DNA of 64,000 nucleotides, taken from contig QXCR01000005.1 of NCBI GenBank assembly GCA_004380135.1, forward strand, positions 124,001 through 188,000, written 5' to 3'. A program made the translations under genes and the position numbers. The notes below the pieces were generated by a model, which was not told the DNA's origin, ran no database searches, and saw only the letters and a program-made list of their open reading frames with translations. Origin of the DNA: Stemphylium vesicarium (lineage: Eukaryota > Ascomycota > Dothideomycetes > Pleosporales > Pleosporaceae). Numbering within the stretch: position 1 is the first letter of the stretch; each line of letters opens with the position of its first letter. This document shows positions 34,684-45,186 of this stretch, one piece after another.

Positions 34684-36912
34684 CTAAGCACCAATTCCTT
34701 CGCCCACAGGACAGTTCGGCACATTGTTCTGCCATGCAATCTTAGCATACGCGGGCAGATAGCTGTTTGTGGTGAAGCTCTTGTCCATGTAGTACGACAC
34801 CTGGTCCAACGAGAAATCTCCGCCAACATCGGGCTGGTTCAGAGCATTGACAATGTAGCTCGCGATAAAGTCCAGAAACACGAGGTCGACAGTGTCTGGC
34901 ATAGATCCGTCTAGTGGGAAGGATGCGTTTGCTTGGAGATCATTCGGCTGCAGGTAGTCTGGAATGCGCGAGTGCACGGTATCGTCGCCGTCGGTGCCGA
35001 AGTCATCCGTGGTGGTATAACCGGGTGTCGGAGAAGTAGACTGACGGCGAATGAGACGGCCACCTTGCTTGGAACGGCGGGTGAGTCCCTCATAGTGGTG
35101 AGTGAGCGGTGGGTCGATGCAAGTGTTGCGGTCGGCTAGAATGGGGCTGAAACCGAAGTCGGCTGCCTCAAGGTCTCGCTTCTTCTTTTGGTAAGCACCC
35201 GCGTTCAGGATATCAATAACTTGTGATGCTTGCTCATATGGCACATCAGGGATAAACTGGAAGGCGTCGTCGAATGGAGAGACGATAAAGGAGTCATCAT
35301 ATGTGAATGGACCCTTCGCCAAATCAAACCTGACACTACCAGTGTTGATGATAATAATTCGAGGGGTGTCCTTGCGCGTTTCGTTTACGACAACTGTAGC
35401 AAGCGCGGTTTGAAGAAGCCCGAAGATATTGCCTTTGGCCAGGAACGGCTGGCAGTACTGGCAGTACGTCTCCGGGGCACAGCCGTAAAGATCAGTCAGG
35501 TTGAGCTTATAACGGTCCGAAGTAATCTCAGAGGTGATTTCTACACCTTTGGAAGTGTCAAAGGAAGTGTAGCGTTGGCTACCTTCAGCATGGTATGCAA
35601 AGGTGTTCCGGTTCCAATCAAGATATCGCCGCGCATAGCGAGTGGTGGAGTTGGAGGTAGAAACAGGCAGATGAGCGCTCGCAGTCCCCGCGCTTGCTGG
35701 TACTACTGCACTGCGTGTGGGGTTTGGTACACCCTCGGGGTTATGCTTCGCTTTACAGGTGGTGGACTTGATGCCGGACATTGCAAGCCAACCCAATGTC
35801 TCGCAGTAACGACCTAAACATTGTTAGCTTGGCGCATAACTAGAAGTCGCAATACAGCCTACCAGACTCTAGCCCAGTCGCCTTGTTATCGTAAACCGCA
35901 AAGTCTCGAATATGGGTATGTCCTCCAAAGACCTGGATCGGTACATCGGGCTTCATGCTACGGATAGCCTTGAATACGGTTCCCATGGTGCTGCTGGAGA
36001 CATTGGCTCGCACAGGGTTGTGGCCGGTGACAACGAATAGATCAATCGGCTCATTGAAGTTGACAGCTTGCTGAAACCAAGGTTCCTGGACCATGTCGAC
36101 AGCCTTGATGACTTTGGAAACGTTGCTGTTTCCAGTAAAGTCAAAAAGCACACCAAAGGCCATGATGCGAAGACCTGGGAGACATTAGCGTGTTTTTCAT
36201 CGCCGGAGCTTCTAACTCACCCTGTTCGGTAGTAAAGTAACGATATTTAGCCCCAATGTATTCGAATTGACCCGTAACAGGATTAGTAATCTGCACATTG
36301 CTAGTGAGATACTTGTCCCCATAGACCTTGGAGAAGTTGCTGAAGGTCTCGTAGGCGATCTCGGTTACATAGAGCTCATGGTTTCCGATCGTGAGGAGAT
36401 CGTAATCTAAATTTTCGAAGATAATGTTGGAGATATTGCCGTTGGGGGTTGTTGCGTCGCTCAAACCGGCGCCGTCGTGCAGATCCTGTTCAAGGTCAGC
36501 AAACGTGCCACCTTCTTCACGCACGCATGCAACCCTACTCGTCCCCAGGGCTTTGAAGGTCAAGACTAACCCCCGTGTCAACTAGAAGCAAATCAACGCC
36601 AAGGTTGCGAGCTTTCTGCTTCATGTGTTTGGTGAAGCTGACGTAGTCGCCCCAGTCAGCACCGTAATTCTGCTCCTTGATGTGGCCCTCGAGCCATCCA
36701 TGGGTGTCAGTGGTATGTAGGAAGTTGATTTGGCCCCATTCAAGAGGTGCTTTCGGGGTCGTGGTCGCATTTTGCGCGTCGGGTTGCATCCGTCGGACGT
36801 TCCTGGTGAGAACCACGTCGTCCTTCAGCGGCCCATAGCAGCTGTGGTCGCCTTCACAGGCCGAAGCTGACGCGGCAATCGCCGCGATCACACCGGGAAT
36901 ATGGAAACGCAT
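34684..36912 (-). CDS. Secreted metallophosphoesterase / 5'-nucleotidase family protein
   Basis: Exons (minus) 36912-36571, 36485-36221, 36174-35863 and 35813-34684 give 682 aa. The first 18 residues form a signal peptide before CEGDHSC. Metal-binding motifs of the calcineurin-like fold appear in order: TTDTHGW (D69, H71), the aspartate in VDTGDLHDG, GNHE in TIGNHELY, and GGHTHIRD. The C-terminal 5'-nucleotidase domain follows (IIIINTGSVRFDLAKGPFTYDD). Several N-x-S/T sites suggest glycosylation. Closest in organisation to the yeast YHR202W-type proteins and secreted 5'-nucleotidases; substrates may be nucleotides or other phosphate esters. Likely role: extracellular or vacuolar phosphate scavenging. 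All three introns are GT-AG and keep the motifs intact. Confidence 0.9.
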
Positions 36913-37541
36913 TTTTGGAGACGGCTAGAATGCTAGGAACAGCAAAGGAGTAAAGAGAACGGCCGGTTATAAATGTCGACAGTTGCAGCTACGCGTAGGC
37001 CCATCAGCCCGGTCGCACCCCATGCCGCACCAGATAGAAGTGCACGCAGGGACGGCAGGGTAGATTGGCACGTGTGGCTGTCATTGGCGAGAAAGATAAG
37101 CTTTGGACAAGGTGGTTGACAAGTCTGCCATGCCGAAGGCCAAAAGCTTGACCGAGGACGTCTCCTTCCTGAAGAGTAACAAGCGCGGCTGCTAGTGTAC
37201 CGAGAACCCGGCCTCTTCAAAGGCGGTCATCGCGTCCCTCCGACGGCCTTTCTCGGTCGGCGTCTGTATCTCGGCTGCGCTATCGTCACTGATTCGCGTT
37301 ACAGTATGATGTTCAGGAACATATTTGCTCGGGCTGCGACATTCATCATCCTCCATCGCTGAAAGGTGCTGTTGGAGAACGACGCTTGGCAAGGCGCCTG
37401 AAGACCAGACAATAACAACAAGACACTGTATAGACGCGGTGTAACACAAGTGTCCCCAACCATCATCTTGTCACCTTAAGAAAATGAGCGCAATTTCCCG
37501 TCTTTACACCTGAAGTAAACACACTTCAACGCCGTCATTCG
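36913..37541. other. Interval between nucleotidase and NLR genes
   Basis: 629 bp, upstream of the nucleotidase and downstream of the NLR. A minus-strand frame at 37192-37356 (54 residues, MEDDECRSPSKY start) is open but too short to accept. Nothing else seen. Confidence 0.4.
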
Positions 37542-40500
37542 TCATCTCACTTTCCCCTGCATCCCCGTCTCAAAGTGCTTTTTGAACTTGTCTGTCTGAG
37601 AAAACGGGACTAGCAACCTCAGAATTTGATTTGCAGTATCGACGTCATTCAGTAAGTCGGCATCTTTGAGCCTCAATTCCCCAGATGTCGCGTCGACTTC
37701 AAGGGCATGATCAACACGCGCCCCATATGATGCAAGCAATCGACATACGTCCACGTTTTTCGCGCGTACAGCGAGTCGTAGAGGCGAATAATATTCGTCA
37801 ATCTCGTCACAGCCTTCACCGGGTGAGAAATTGACATCCGCCTTGCCCGTTTCGACTAAAGCTTGCACCGCTTCAATACTGGTGTGAGAACCAAAGATCA
37901 ATATCAATAGCGGTGTATCGTTGGTTGCTGTCCGTTCCTCAACACCACTTGGAAACTTTTCAGCAAGGATGCGGATGATATCTGGGTTTTTGGACTTGGC
38001 AGCCAAATGCAAGACGTTTCTTCGGTCACCCTGCGTGCGATGGTGAAGATGTGGCGTGATATCAACGTATTTTTGCGTAAGTAGATATCGAACGGCCTCT
38101 GCTTTGCCCCAGAACGCTGCTTCACCCACAGATTGGTACGGAGTGTCCACCTGAGTTTCAGCCAGTAAAGCGTCGTACATCGTCGCTTCTCTACTAGCTC
38201 TTTCAAATAGCATCTCGATCAACGGCACGCAATTGTTCCGGGCTGCAGCGCAGAGAAAAGTGTTCGCCCAGGTATACGATGTGGCGTCGTTGGTGCTGAA
38301 GAAGTTGCGAGTAAGGATCTCCAAGAGCTCCTTCCAATTGGCTTTGTTCTCTGCCTCTGCTGTCGCTGCCTCATTCCAGATCTTCTTCCCCTTGGCTTCT
38401 TTTGATCCCTTCGCAGTAACTGCGTCTCTCCAGAGCTCCTGCCATCGGACTCTGTTCGCTGCCTCGGCTATAGCCGTGTCTTTCCAGATGCGGATAATGT
38501 CGCACAAGGTTTTGCCACTTCTGAATGTCTCTTCCAGGGACTTATTCTGAAGTAGGATCTTCACTGCGGTGAGATCCCCACGGCGCATCAGAAAATCTAA
38601 TGCTTTCATAGGCGACGCTCCTTGGATGTTGCCGACATCAAATCCCCGATCCAGAAATTTGACTAGAAAGGCGTGCGAGCCGAAATAAACTCCTACAACG
38701 AGTTCGTCGTGTTCTTCAACGTTCAAGTTGAGTTGCATGGCTGACGTGAGGTTTGGTCGCTTGTATGTTTCAAACCAGTTGCGGAGTGTCAAAGAGCCGC
38801 GGCGTGCTAGCCTGGATACATCTTCGCAATCAGGAAGAGCTTCAGGCGAGCAAAGCTTCAAATGCTCCGTCCAGTAGCACGCAGCATATGCGTAGAACTT
38901 CCCTAGTCCTGCTGCTTCGGGGTCAAAACTTTGCGGTTGTGTTTGCGTTGGGATGGAAATGTCCCGCTCCGGCGATTCATTAGCATCGTCGTCGTTGAAA
39001 CCCACATTGAAGCTACCAAGAAAATCCTGTTCTGCCATAATCATCAGTCGAGACTCTTTTGTGGATATGAGTTGAGAACCTACCGTTTTCGTGCCGTTCA
39101 AGAGCCTCTAGCTTCTCCTCGGGAAACAATTCGGTTTCTTGGATATCGTCTAGAAGTAGGTATCTGATACAACAGTCCAGCAAACTACTGTGTAGTTTTG
39201 CTTGCCGTCGATCTTTGACCTGTTCCGTGACATGCTCATCCGACCCCCAGTCCGCAGGCGCTTTTCTCAAGACGAGATCCTTTAGCGATTGATGAACTAT
39301 GCGTATAATGGCGTCTCCACCATGACCTGAGATTCCGACAAAGGGGTTCATGAGCTCTCGGAGTCCTGTAGGGTCAACTACGTCGTTTTGTAGATCTGAT
39401 AGATCTGAGATCCCGTTCCCTTTCAATCGGAGTGATACCGCGTAAGCAAGTTCGTCCAGGGTGAGCAGACGTCCAGTTGTAGCCAGAATTTCAAGAGCTA
39501 CTTCAACTCTGGCTACATATTGCTTGTTTTTGCCGGTAGTGGTTTCCAACAGCTTCGCGTAAAGCTTCGACAAGCTCCCCGGAGGCGGCATGACTGTCAA
39601 TTCTTTCCGTATCTCGGCTTCGCCTCGGTGAGGATGTCTCAGGTGCTCCAGTACTATTTTCAGCCAGATTGCCGATCCCTCTGCCTGCACAGCGAGCCCA
39701 TCCACAATAAACTTTCTAATTTCCTCTCGCTGCCTCGCAAGGAAAATTTCCACGAGAAAGGCAGCAATTATGCGATCGCGTTCTATTGACGCCTTCATTC
39801 GAAGTATGCTTCGTCCAGGAGGCAGGCCTTTTTCAAGCATGTCGTCATAGCGGCAGGAAAGAAAAACTTTGACCGGGGCTTCGTACTCGTAGCATTCTCT
39901 GAAGAACTGAAGAATGTGGTGGCGGCTGTTATGATCGCATTCGTCGACGCCATCGAGAACAAGATATAAACGACGAGGCAGCGTCGCAAGAACGTCTACT
40001 AAGAAACCGCGCAGTGCATTATCGTCCCAGGTAGGGTCGATCAGGCTGTTCTTGAGTTGTGCTTTCTCATGCCAGTCCAGAAACCTAGGCCTCAATTGAC
40101 CCATACGCGCCAAGACCTGTGCAAGAATACTTCGGTATATGCTCCTTGCTTTGTTACTCTCGTTATCATTCTTGCAGTAGTATACGCAAACCAACGGATT
40201 CAATGATCCCGAGAAAACTGGATGTGAAGTGAGAAAATCTACAACGAAGCTGGTGGTTGCGGATTTCCCAGACCCCATCTCTCCAAACAAGATGCAAAAT
40301 TTGGATGAAGATGCTGGTGTTCCACGATTAGGACCCTCTAGCCACGCACGGAAATTGCTTGACGATATGATCCACGTGCAGGCCTCGTCGGCGCGCTGTT
40401 TGAGGGAATTGTAGTACTCGATCTGTTTGCTTTGGCTCCCGGTATCTAGCATTCGCCGAACTGTTGAGGTCAGCCATGTTATACTCATTCCAGCACAGGG

Positions 40501-41426
40501 CACTTGCTCTCAATATTCCATTGATCATCATCGATCTTCTTTATGCCAGCATAAGTTTCCTGGCTGATGAACGTGTTGAGCTTTTCCGTGTTCACTTCGA
40601 ACGATGCAGCAATTTCCGACAGCTTTTGTTTGAACCGGCTCTTTTGCACATTGCCGAAGAAGCTCCCACTATCTAGGACGTGCATGGCCTCGAAGTAAAA
40701 GTCAATCAAGTGGTTATAAATTTCCACTAAGACCTGTCCCTTTTTGTCAGTCGCGCTATCTATACTCCCATTACCCGATGCACATATCGTAGGTCCACGA
40801 AAGTTAGCCATACCTGGGTCACGGATGAATCTTGCGAATGATTCGAATCCCAGATTTCATCACACCTTTCAATGACGGGAACACCCCTTAGAATGGTTGC
40901 AACATGCTCCTGGAATTCGATCTCTGCTCCGCAAATTCCTATCGCAATCTGTCATGAGATCGTTAGCGGAATGGCGGACGTGCCAAAGAGAATATATCAC
41001 CTTCACGACAGACTGAACTATTCCGAAGGCGTTACTTGCGATCGGGTCTAGTGCAGCAAGTGGGCTCGCAAGATTCATACTGCCTCCCAGCATTTGCAAG
41101 GTAGGTTGTAATATTTCGACGCCGCGGCGAAACCGAGATTGCTCTTTACTCTTCGTATTTGTGCTGTCGAGCTTTGCGAACAGATCTCTTAGGCTTTGAG
41201 TCTTTCCCAAAGCTATTTTCTCATCATCGGTGCGGCTCAAATAAGCTCTTACAAAGGCTGCGCTGAGGGGGCTTTCCTCGCTGATCGCAACGATAGATGG
41301 ATGAGATGCGACTTTGGTGTCAATAGGCGCGGCCCTAGGATCTTCTTGGTGTGGTATACCCGGCTCATGTTTACTTCGCAAAGGTAAGCGGAAGTCTTTC
41401 ACTACCTTGTGCATTGGTCTCACCAT
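37542..41426 (-). CDS. NLR-like STAND protein: N-terminal helical domain, NACHT, ankyrin repeats
   Basis: Exons (minus) 41426-41001, 40948-40814, 40733-40508, 40460-39084 and 39031-37542 give 1217 aa. Residues 1-260 are helical and resemble the 'Goodbye'-type N-terminal domains of fungal STAND proteins (inference). The NACHT NTPase has P-loop GEMGSGKS (about 322-329), Walker B-like YLVLDGVDECD and a sensor-like VFLSCRYD. After a helical section comes a C-terminal region with ankyrin-like units (RNVLHLAAKSKNPDIIRILAEKF; SPLRLAVRAKNVDVCRLLASYGARVD). Intron 3 (40461-40507) must be GC-AG for the frame to continue. Fungal NLRs of this architecture act in non-self recognition or heterokaryon incompatibility; ankyrins would be the sensor. 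The gene appears intact. Confidence 0.85.
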
Positions 41427-42319
41427 CCAGGCACAACCACTCTGTCGTTCCTGTTGTGTTCCTCATATAATGGCTTCGGTGTACGAGCTCTTTTGCTTAA
41501 ACACCCGCAAAGGAAGCTACTCTGTTGCAGCGGCATGTTTTATCGCTTTGCCAGTCTGGTCGCGTATGCGTCGGTTGAGGCATGAGCGCAGAACTGTGGA
41601 CAAGTAAGGCTACCACCAGGTAGGGGCCGCCAAGTCTTGATCCGAAATTAATGAGCGCTTCAGCTGCAATGGCTAAAGCCTGACCCTGATTTCAGCACTG
41701 TCACCTGCATTGGTGCTGCTTTCCTGTGCGACATGACGAATCTAAGGCCAGAAGAATGTCTGCCTGTTCCACACATGTGGCACAGTTGCATGCAGTAAGA
41801 CCGGATGCTGATGCCTGCATGCAACTTTCGACAACAGTACGCGCGATCGTTGCGCAATTGTCATGGACGTTGGCTTTGGCGATCGTGGTGACCGAAGCTC
41901 TCATGTGCGTTTACAGAGTATTGGTAGGCTCTGCGGACGTTTGTGGGGTATATTGCGACTGAACACGCTGGGGGTTAGTGGATGGACGTTCCCCTGAAGG
42001 CAACCTGGGGCCAGGTGCGCGACGGAGGCGGGGCCTGTTGCCGCCCTACTGCGCGAACGCCCGAGCCGCCGTGCACAGCAAACCATTAAACTGGGCGGCC
42101 TCCAGCGCTGTCAGCAATAATTTTTATTGTCATCACGTGTTTCTTGCAGGCCTTTCCGAACAGTCTAGTTTGTGAAAACTCTAGTCTGCTGAGTCTGACA
42201 AAGTGCGAGCAAAACGGATTCCCCCACCTTCCAAATTCGCCGATCCGACATTTTTCTAAGGTTGGAAGCACCAATAGATCTTGCACATCAAGAAACTCCC
42301 AAGAAGCAAAACAAAAAAT
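41427..42319. other. Divergent promoter region of NLR and methyltransferase
   Basis: 893 bp without a believable frame. Promoters of both divergent genes lie here. Nothing else recognised. Confidence 0.4.
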
Positions 42320-43146
42320 ATGCCGTCTAGCGAAGAGGAGGCACAGGCCTTGGGTCATTCAGAGTTCTGGGATGAACGATACAAGAAGGCTGAAGGAGAC
42401 AAGCCGACGCATGAGTGGTTCCGCGCTTTTAGCGAATTAGAGCCATTTTTCGAGAAGTACCTTTTCAAGGAGAGGGGGGAAGATGGTAAGAAAGGGAAGA
42501 TTCTTCATCTGGGGAGTGGTGATAGTGTAGGTTCTCATTTCTTCAGTTCTAATGGTTCCCTGGTTTCAACCTAATATTCTGAGAACTTGGTTCTGATTGT
42601 AAAATTCCTTTATTTTGCGTTTTGAGCAAAGCTAACACACGACCAGAGCGTCCCATACGATCTCCTAGAGCGCGGCTACACAAATCAACTCTGCATCGAC
42701 TTCTCAACCGTCGTCGTTGACCTGATGAAATCACGACACCCAGAGCAACCAGAAGTAGAATGGCAACACGGCGACGTGCGAAGCATGACTAATATCGCTA
42801 CCGGCTCCATAGACGTTGCCTTTGACAAGGGTACGCTAGATGCCATGATCTACGGTAGTCCGTGGAGTCCGCCGGAAGAAGTCATGGACAATAGTGGAAA
42901 GTATCTCAAAGAAGTAAGTGATGCGATGAATGTGCTGGCCCTGGTACTGACTTTGTTGTAAAGGTATTGAGAGCGCTAAAAGACGATGGCGTTTTCTTGT
43001 ACATTACATACCGACAACCCCATTTCGTCAAGCCTATCCTGAATAGGGATAGTGAGTGGGATATGCAGATGGAGGTTATGGGTGGAGGAGACAGTTTCCA
43101 GTACTTTGGCTTCATTCTTAAAAAGCAGGCGAAGTCCGCCAGTTAA
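42320..43146 (+). CDS. Class I SAM-dependent methyltransferase, EEF1AKMT4/METTL13-like
   Basis: Exons 42320-42526, 42647-42913 and 42964-43146 give 218 aa. The N-terminus carries LGHSEFWDERYKKAEGDKPTHEWF, the hallmark of the eEF1A-lysine methyltransferase 4 / METTL13 N-domain group. SAM-binding motif I is ILHLGSGDS, split from SVPYDLLERGY by intron 1. Motif II/III region reads VEWQHGDVRSM and the catalytic-side motif DVAFDKGTLDAM. It ends with the strand pair typical of the fold (FLYITYRQPHFVKP, FQYFGFILKK). Probable substrate: a lysine of translation elongation factor 1A, by analogy only. The three introns all restore frame. It diverges from the NLR gene. Confidence 0.87.
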
Positions 43147-43283
43147 GATGGCACCCCTGGACCATCCAGACAGGGCGACAACTGAAAACGCCGCCAAGAG
43201 ACTCACACCTTCCATCCCAGCTCGACCGTGCCTTCCTTTGATGTCAATATTACAGACAATCTCCTGATATCGGAAATATCAAA

Positions 43284-44920
43284 TCAAATATCTTCTGGAT
43301 GTACTTTCTTCTCCTTGATCCACACCATGTCCCTGATATTTAGGTCGTCCTCATCGTTACTATCGTGTTCGTTATCATTGCTATTCTTCTCGTTCGGATC
43401 TTCGTCTTCGCCGTGCTCCTCTACCTCTTGGTTTCTCCTCGCCTCCCCACGAGTTCTCAAGCGCCCCTGTATAGCAGGACCAACATCGACCGTCGGTATA
43501 ACTCCACGTTTACCAGGCGCATTCGCTTTAGCAGCAGCAGCAGCTCTTGCATCGTAGTCATCCAAACCAAGCAGATGCCCAACAAGATCGGTCTTCTCAT
43601 CTACAAGAAACTATTCCTTCTCCGTCAGACGCGAGAAGGCATACTCTGGAGAGCCTGTAATGGTAGGACAAGGGCGACGAGCTTTCGTGCCATACACTTC
43701 TGACATGATCTTCACAACGCGGTTCACCAGGTGTGTGAAGAAAGGTAAGAAATCAATGTTATCGCTCGCCTCTACGATATCCGCCCCGGGTGGTTGAGGC
43801 AAGGTGGCTTTGATAGTCGCTGCAAAATCTGCTTCCATGTGACCTTTTCCTTCAATGAAGACTTGCCGCACTCTACGGAGACCGAGAAGTGCTTTCGATA
43901 CTCCCCTTTCCATGCTGTTGATTTTGTAGGGGAGCTGCTTTTCTTCTTCCCTCGAAAGGCTATCTGTTACCAGCTTTTTCAGTTTTTCGCCGACTAGGCT
44001 GGATGTCTTGGGAGAAACTAGATGATAGCTGTAGCGCGCGAAGAGTAGGTTGCCCTTTACGACTAGCCGTATGGTTTGCAGATTGTGCGGGTTCGTGCCG
44101 TTGGGTCGTGGGTGAAGTTTCGTTAGAGCAGCAGCGAATCGGTACTCTGCGTATTCGTCTAGCTTGCTTGCGTCGAGATGGACCTCCAGGCTACGGATGT
44201 TGTGAAGGAATGTGGTTTGTTGATATGACCTGTAGAAGAACGTACGATATTCGTCTTCGTCTGCGAGAATGAGGTGATCAGCAGAGTTGCCAACAAGCAA
44301 GTCAAGTTGCTCGTCGAAACTGGACGCTAACCGCTAGGGGTAAGAGTTATACCTATTAAAGTAACTACTAGCCCACAATAGGTAATCAAGCAAGTCAAGT
44401 TGGACCTTCTGAGCCCCACTTACTTGCTTGTTGGCAGCTCTGGTGATCAGACGGTGAATTACCGCTCGCTTTTGGACGCTGTACTCTTGTCGTAGGCGAG
44501 AGCTGCGGGGCATCCATTTCCATGGTATCGTCCTCTTCTAGCTCGCTTAATGGGCTGGATTTCGGCGGCGACTGGAGCAAAGAAAGCATGGCGAGTGGTG
44601 TCTCCCGCTCCTTGTTCTCACCCACCATACTATCAATTTCCGAGCGGGCCTCTTCTGTGGGATAGCAACGCGTTTCGATGTCACCAATCTCCCGTGTAGG
44701 ATATCTTGAATTTTACCTAATTCAAGTGGGAGTGTTGTCAATAGTGCGAGATTCTCACGTAGCTGAAGCTGGGATAGTTGAGAACATTGGACAGGGGAGA
44801 GATGGGGAGAGGCATTAAATAGATTTGTAGAAGAAAAATAGTCCAGATAGATGAAGTGAATACCACTGGCCCCAACTGCTGGAAACATCCGGCCAAACTT
44901 TCGATGGTGCACTGGTCCAA
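43284..44920 (-). pseudogene. Broken F-box-like gene of unknown function
   Basis: Coding pieces on the minus strand line up as one gene but in three frames. 44920-44867 (MDQCTIES...) splices to about 44767, giving LQLRENLALLTTLPLELGKIQDIL, an F-box-like start. A second frame runs from about 44710 (TRCYPTEEARSEIDS, MVGENKERE) to 44424, then through a GT-AG intron (44327-44423) to FDEQLDLLVGNSADHL and on to a TAG at 43611-43613. After 14 more codons the frame must change again near 43565 for LDDYDARAAAAAKANAPGKR, ending at 43284. So there are at least two frame breaks and one stop. The middle part (HNIRSLEVHLDASKL) is like fungal F-box-associated proteins. Alternative: unusual splicing or sequencing errors. 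Confidence 0.5.
44275..44449. repeat. 28-bp inverted repeat around an intron
   Basis: Arms at 44275-44302 and 44422-44449 match in inverted orientation at 26 of 28 positions, with a 119-bp spacer. The spacer nearly equals the intron of the broken F-box-like gene. Inside it lies a copy of AAGCAAGTCAAGTTG (44388-44402) repeated directly at 44295-44309, and a small ACCTATT/AATAGGT palindrome near 44350-44384. The transcript could fold into a hairpin with the donor site in the stem. Confidence 0.85.
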
Positions 44921-45186
44921 ACGAGTGACAACGTCATCGAGCCCTCCAAATATGCGAAAAACTAGACGCTTCGCAAAGCCTGCTCATTGTGCATCCCTGT
45001 ACGTGGCTCGTGTTGAAGGTTAGCGATTTTCGTGTGGACAACTGACACAACCGTCGGGTTTCCGCAGCTTAGCATGCCGAATTTTCTCCAAAGGGCTCGA
45101 CCACCGAATTCCGGCGAAAGATCTTTGTTGCCTCGCGCAGTATGGAAATGAAGAGAACAGATTGCCAACTATCTCGCATCCCTGAC

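Noticed and set aside
27561..36912. Possible secondary-metabolite cluster (two Zn2Cys6 regulators, small gene, secreted enzyme)
   Set aside because: No backbone enzyme (PKS, NRPS, terpene cyclase) or tailoring set is present in the window.
37192..37449. Minus-strand frame upstream of the nucleotidase gene
   Set aside because: It has no ATG at its start; from the internal ATG at 37356 only 54 codons remain and no domain is visible.
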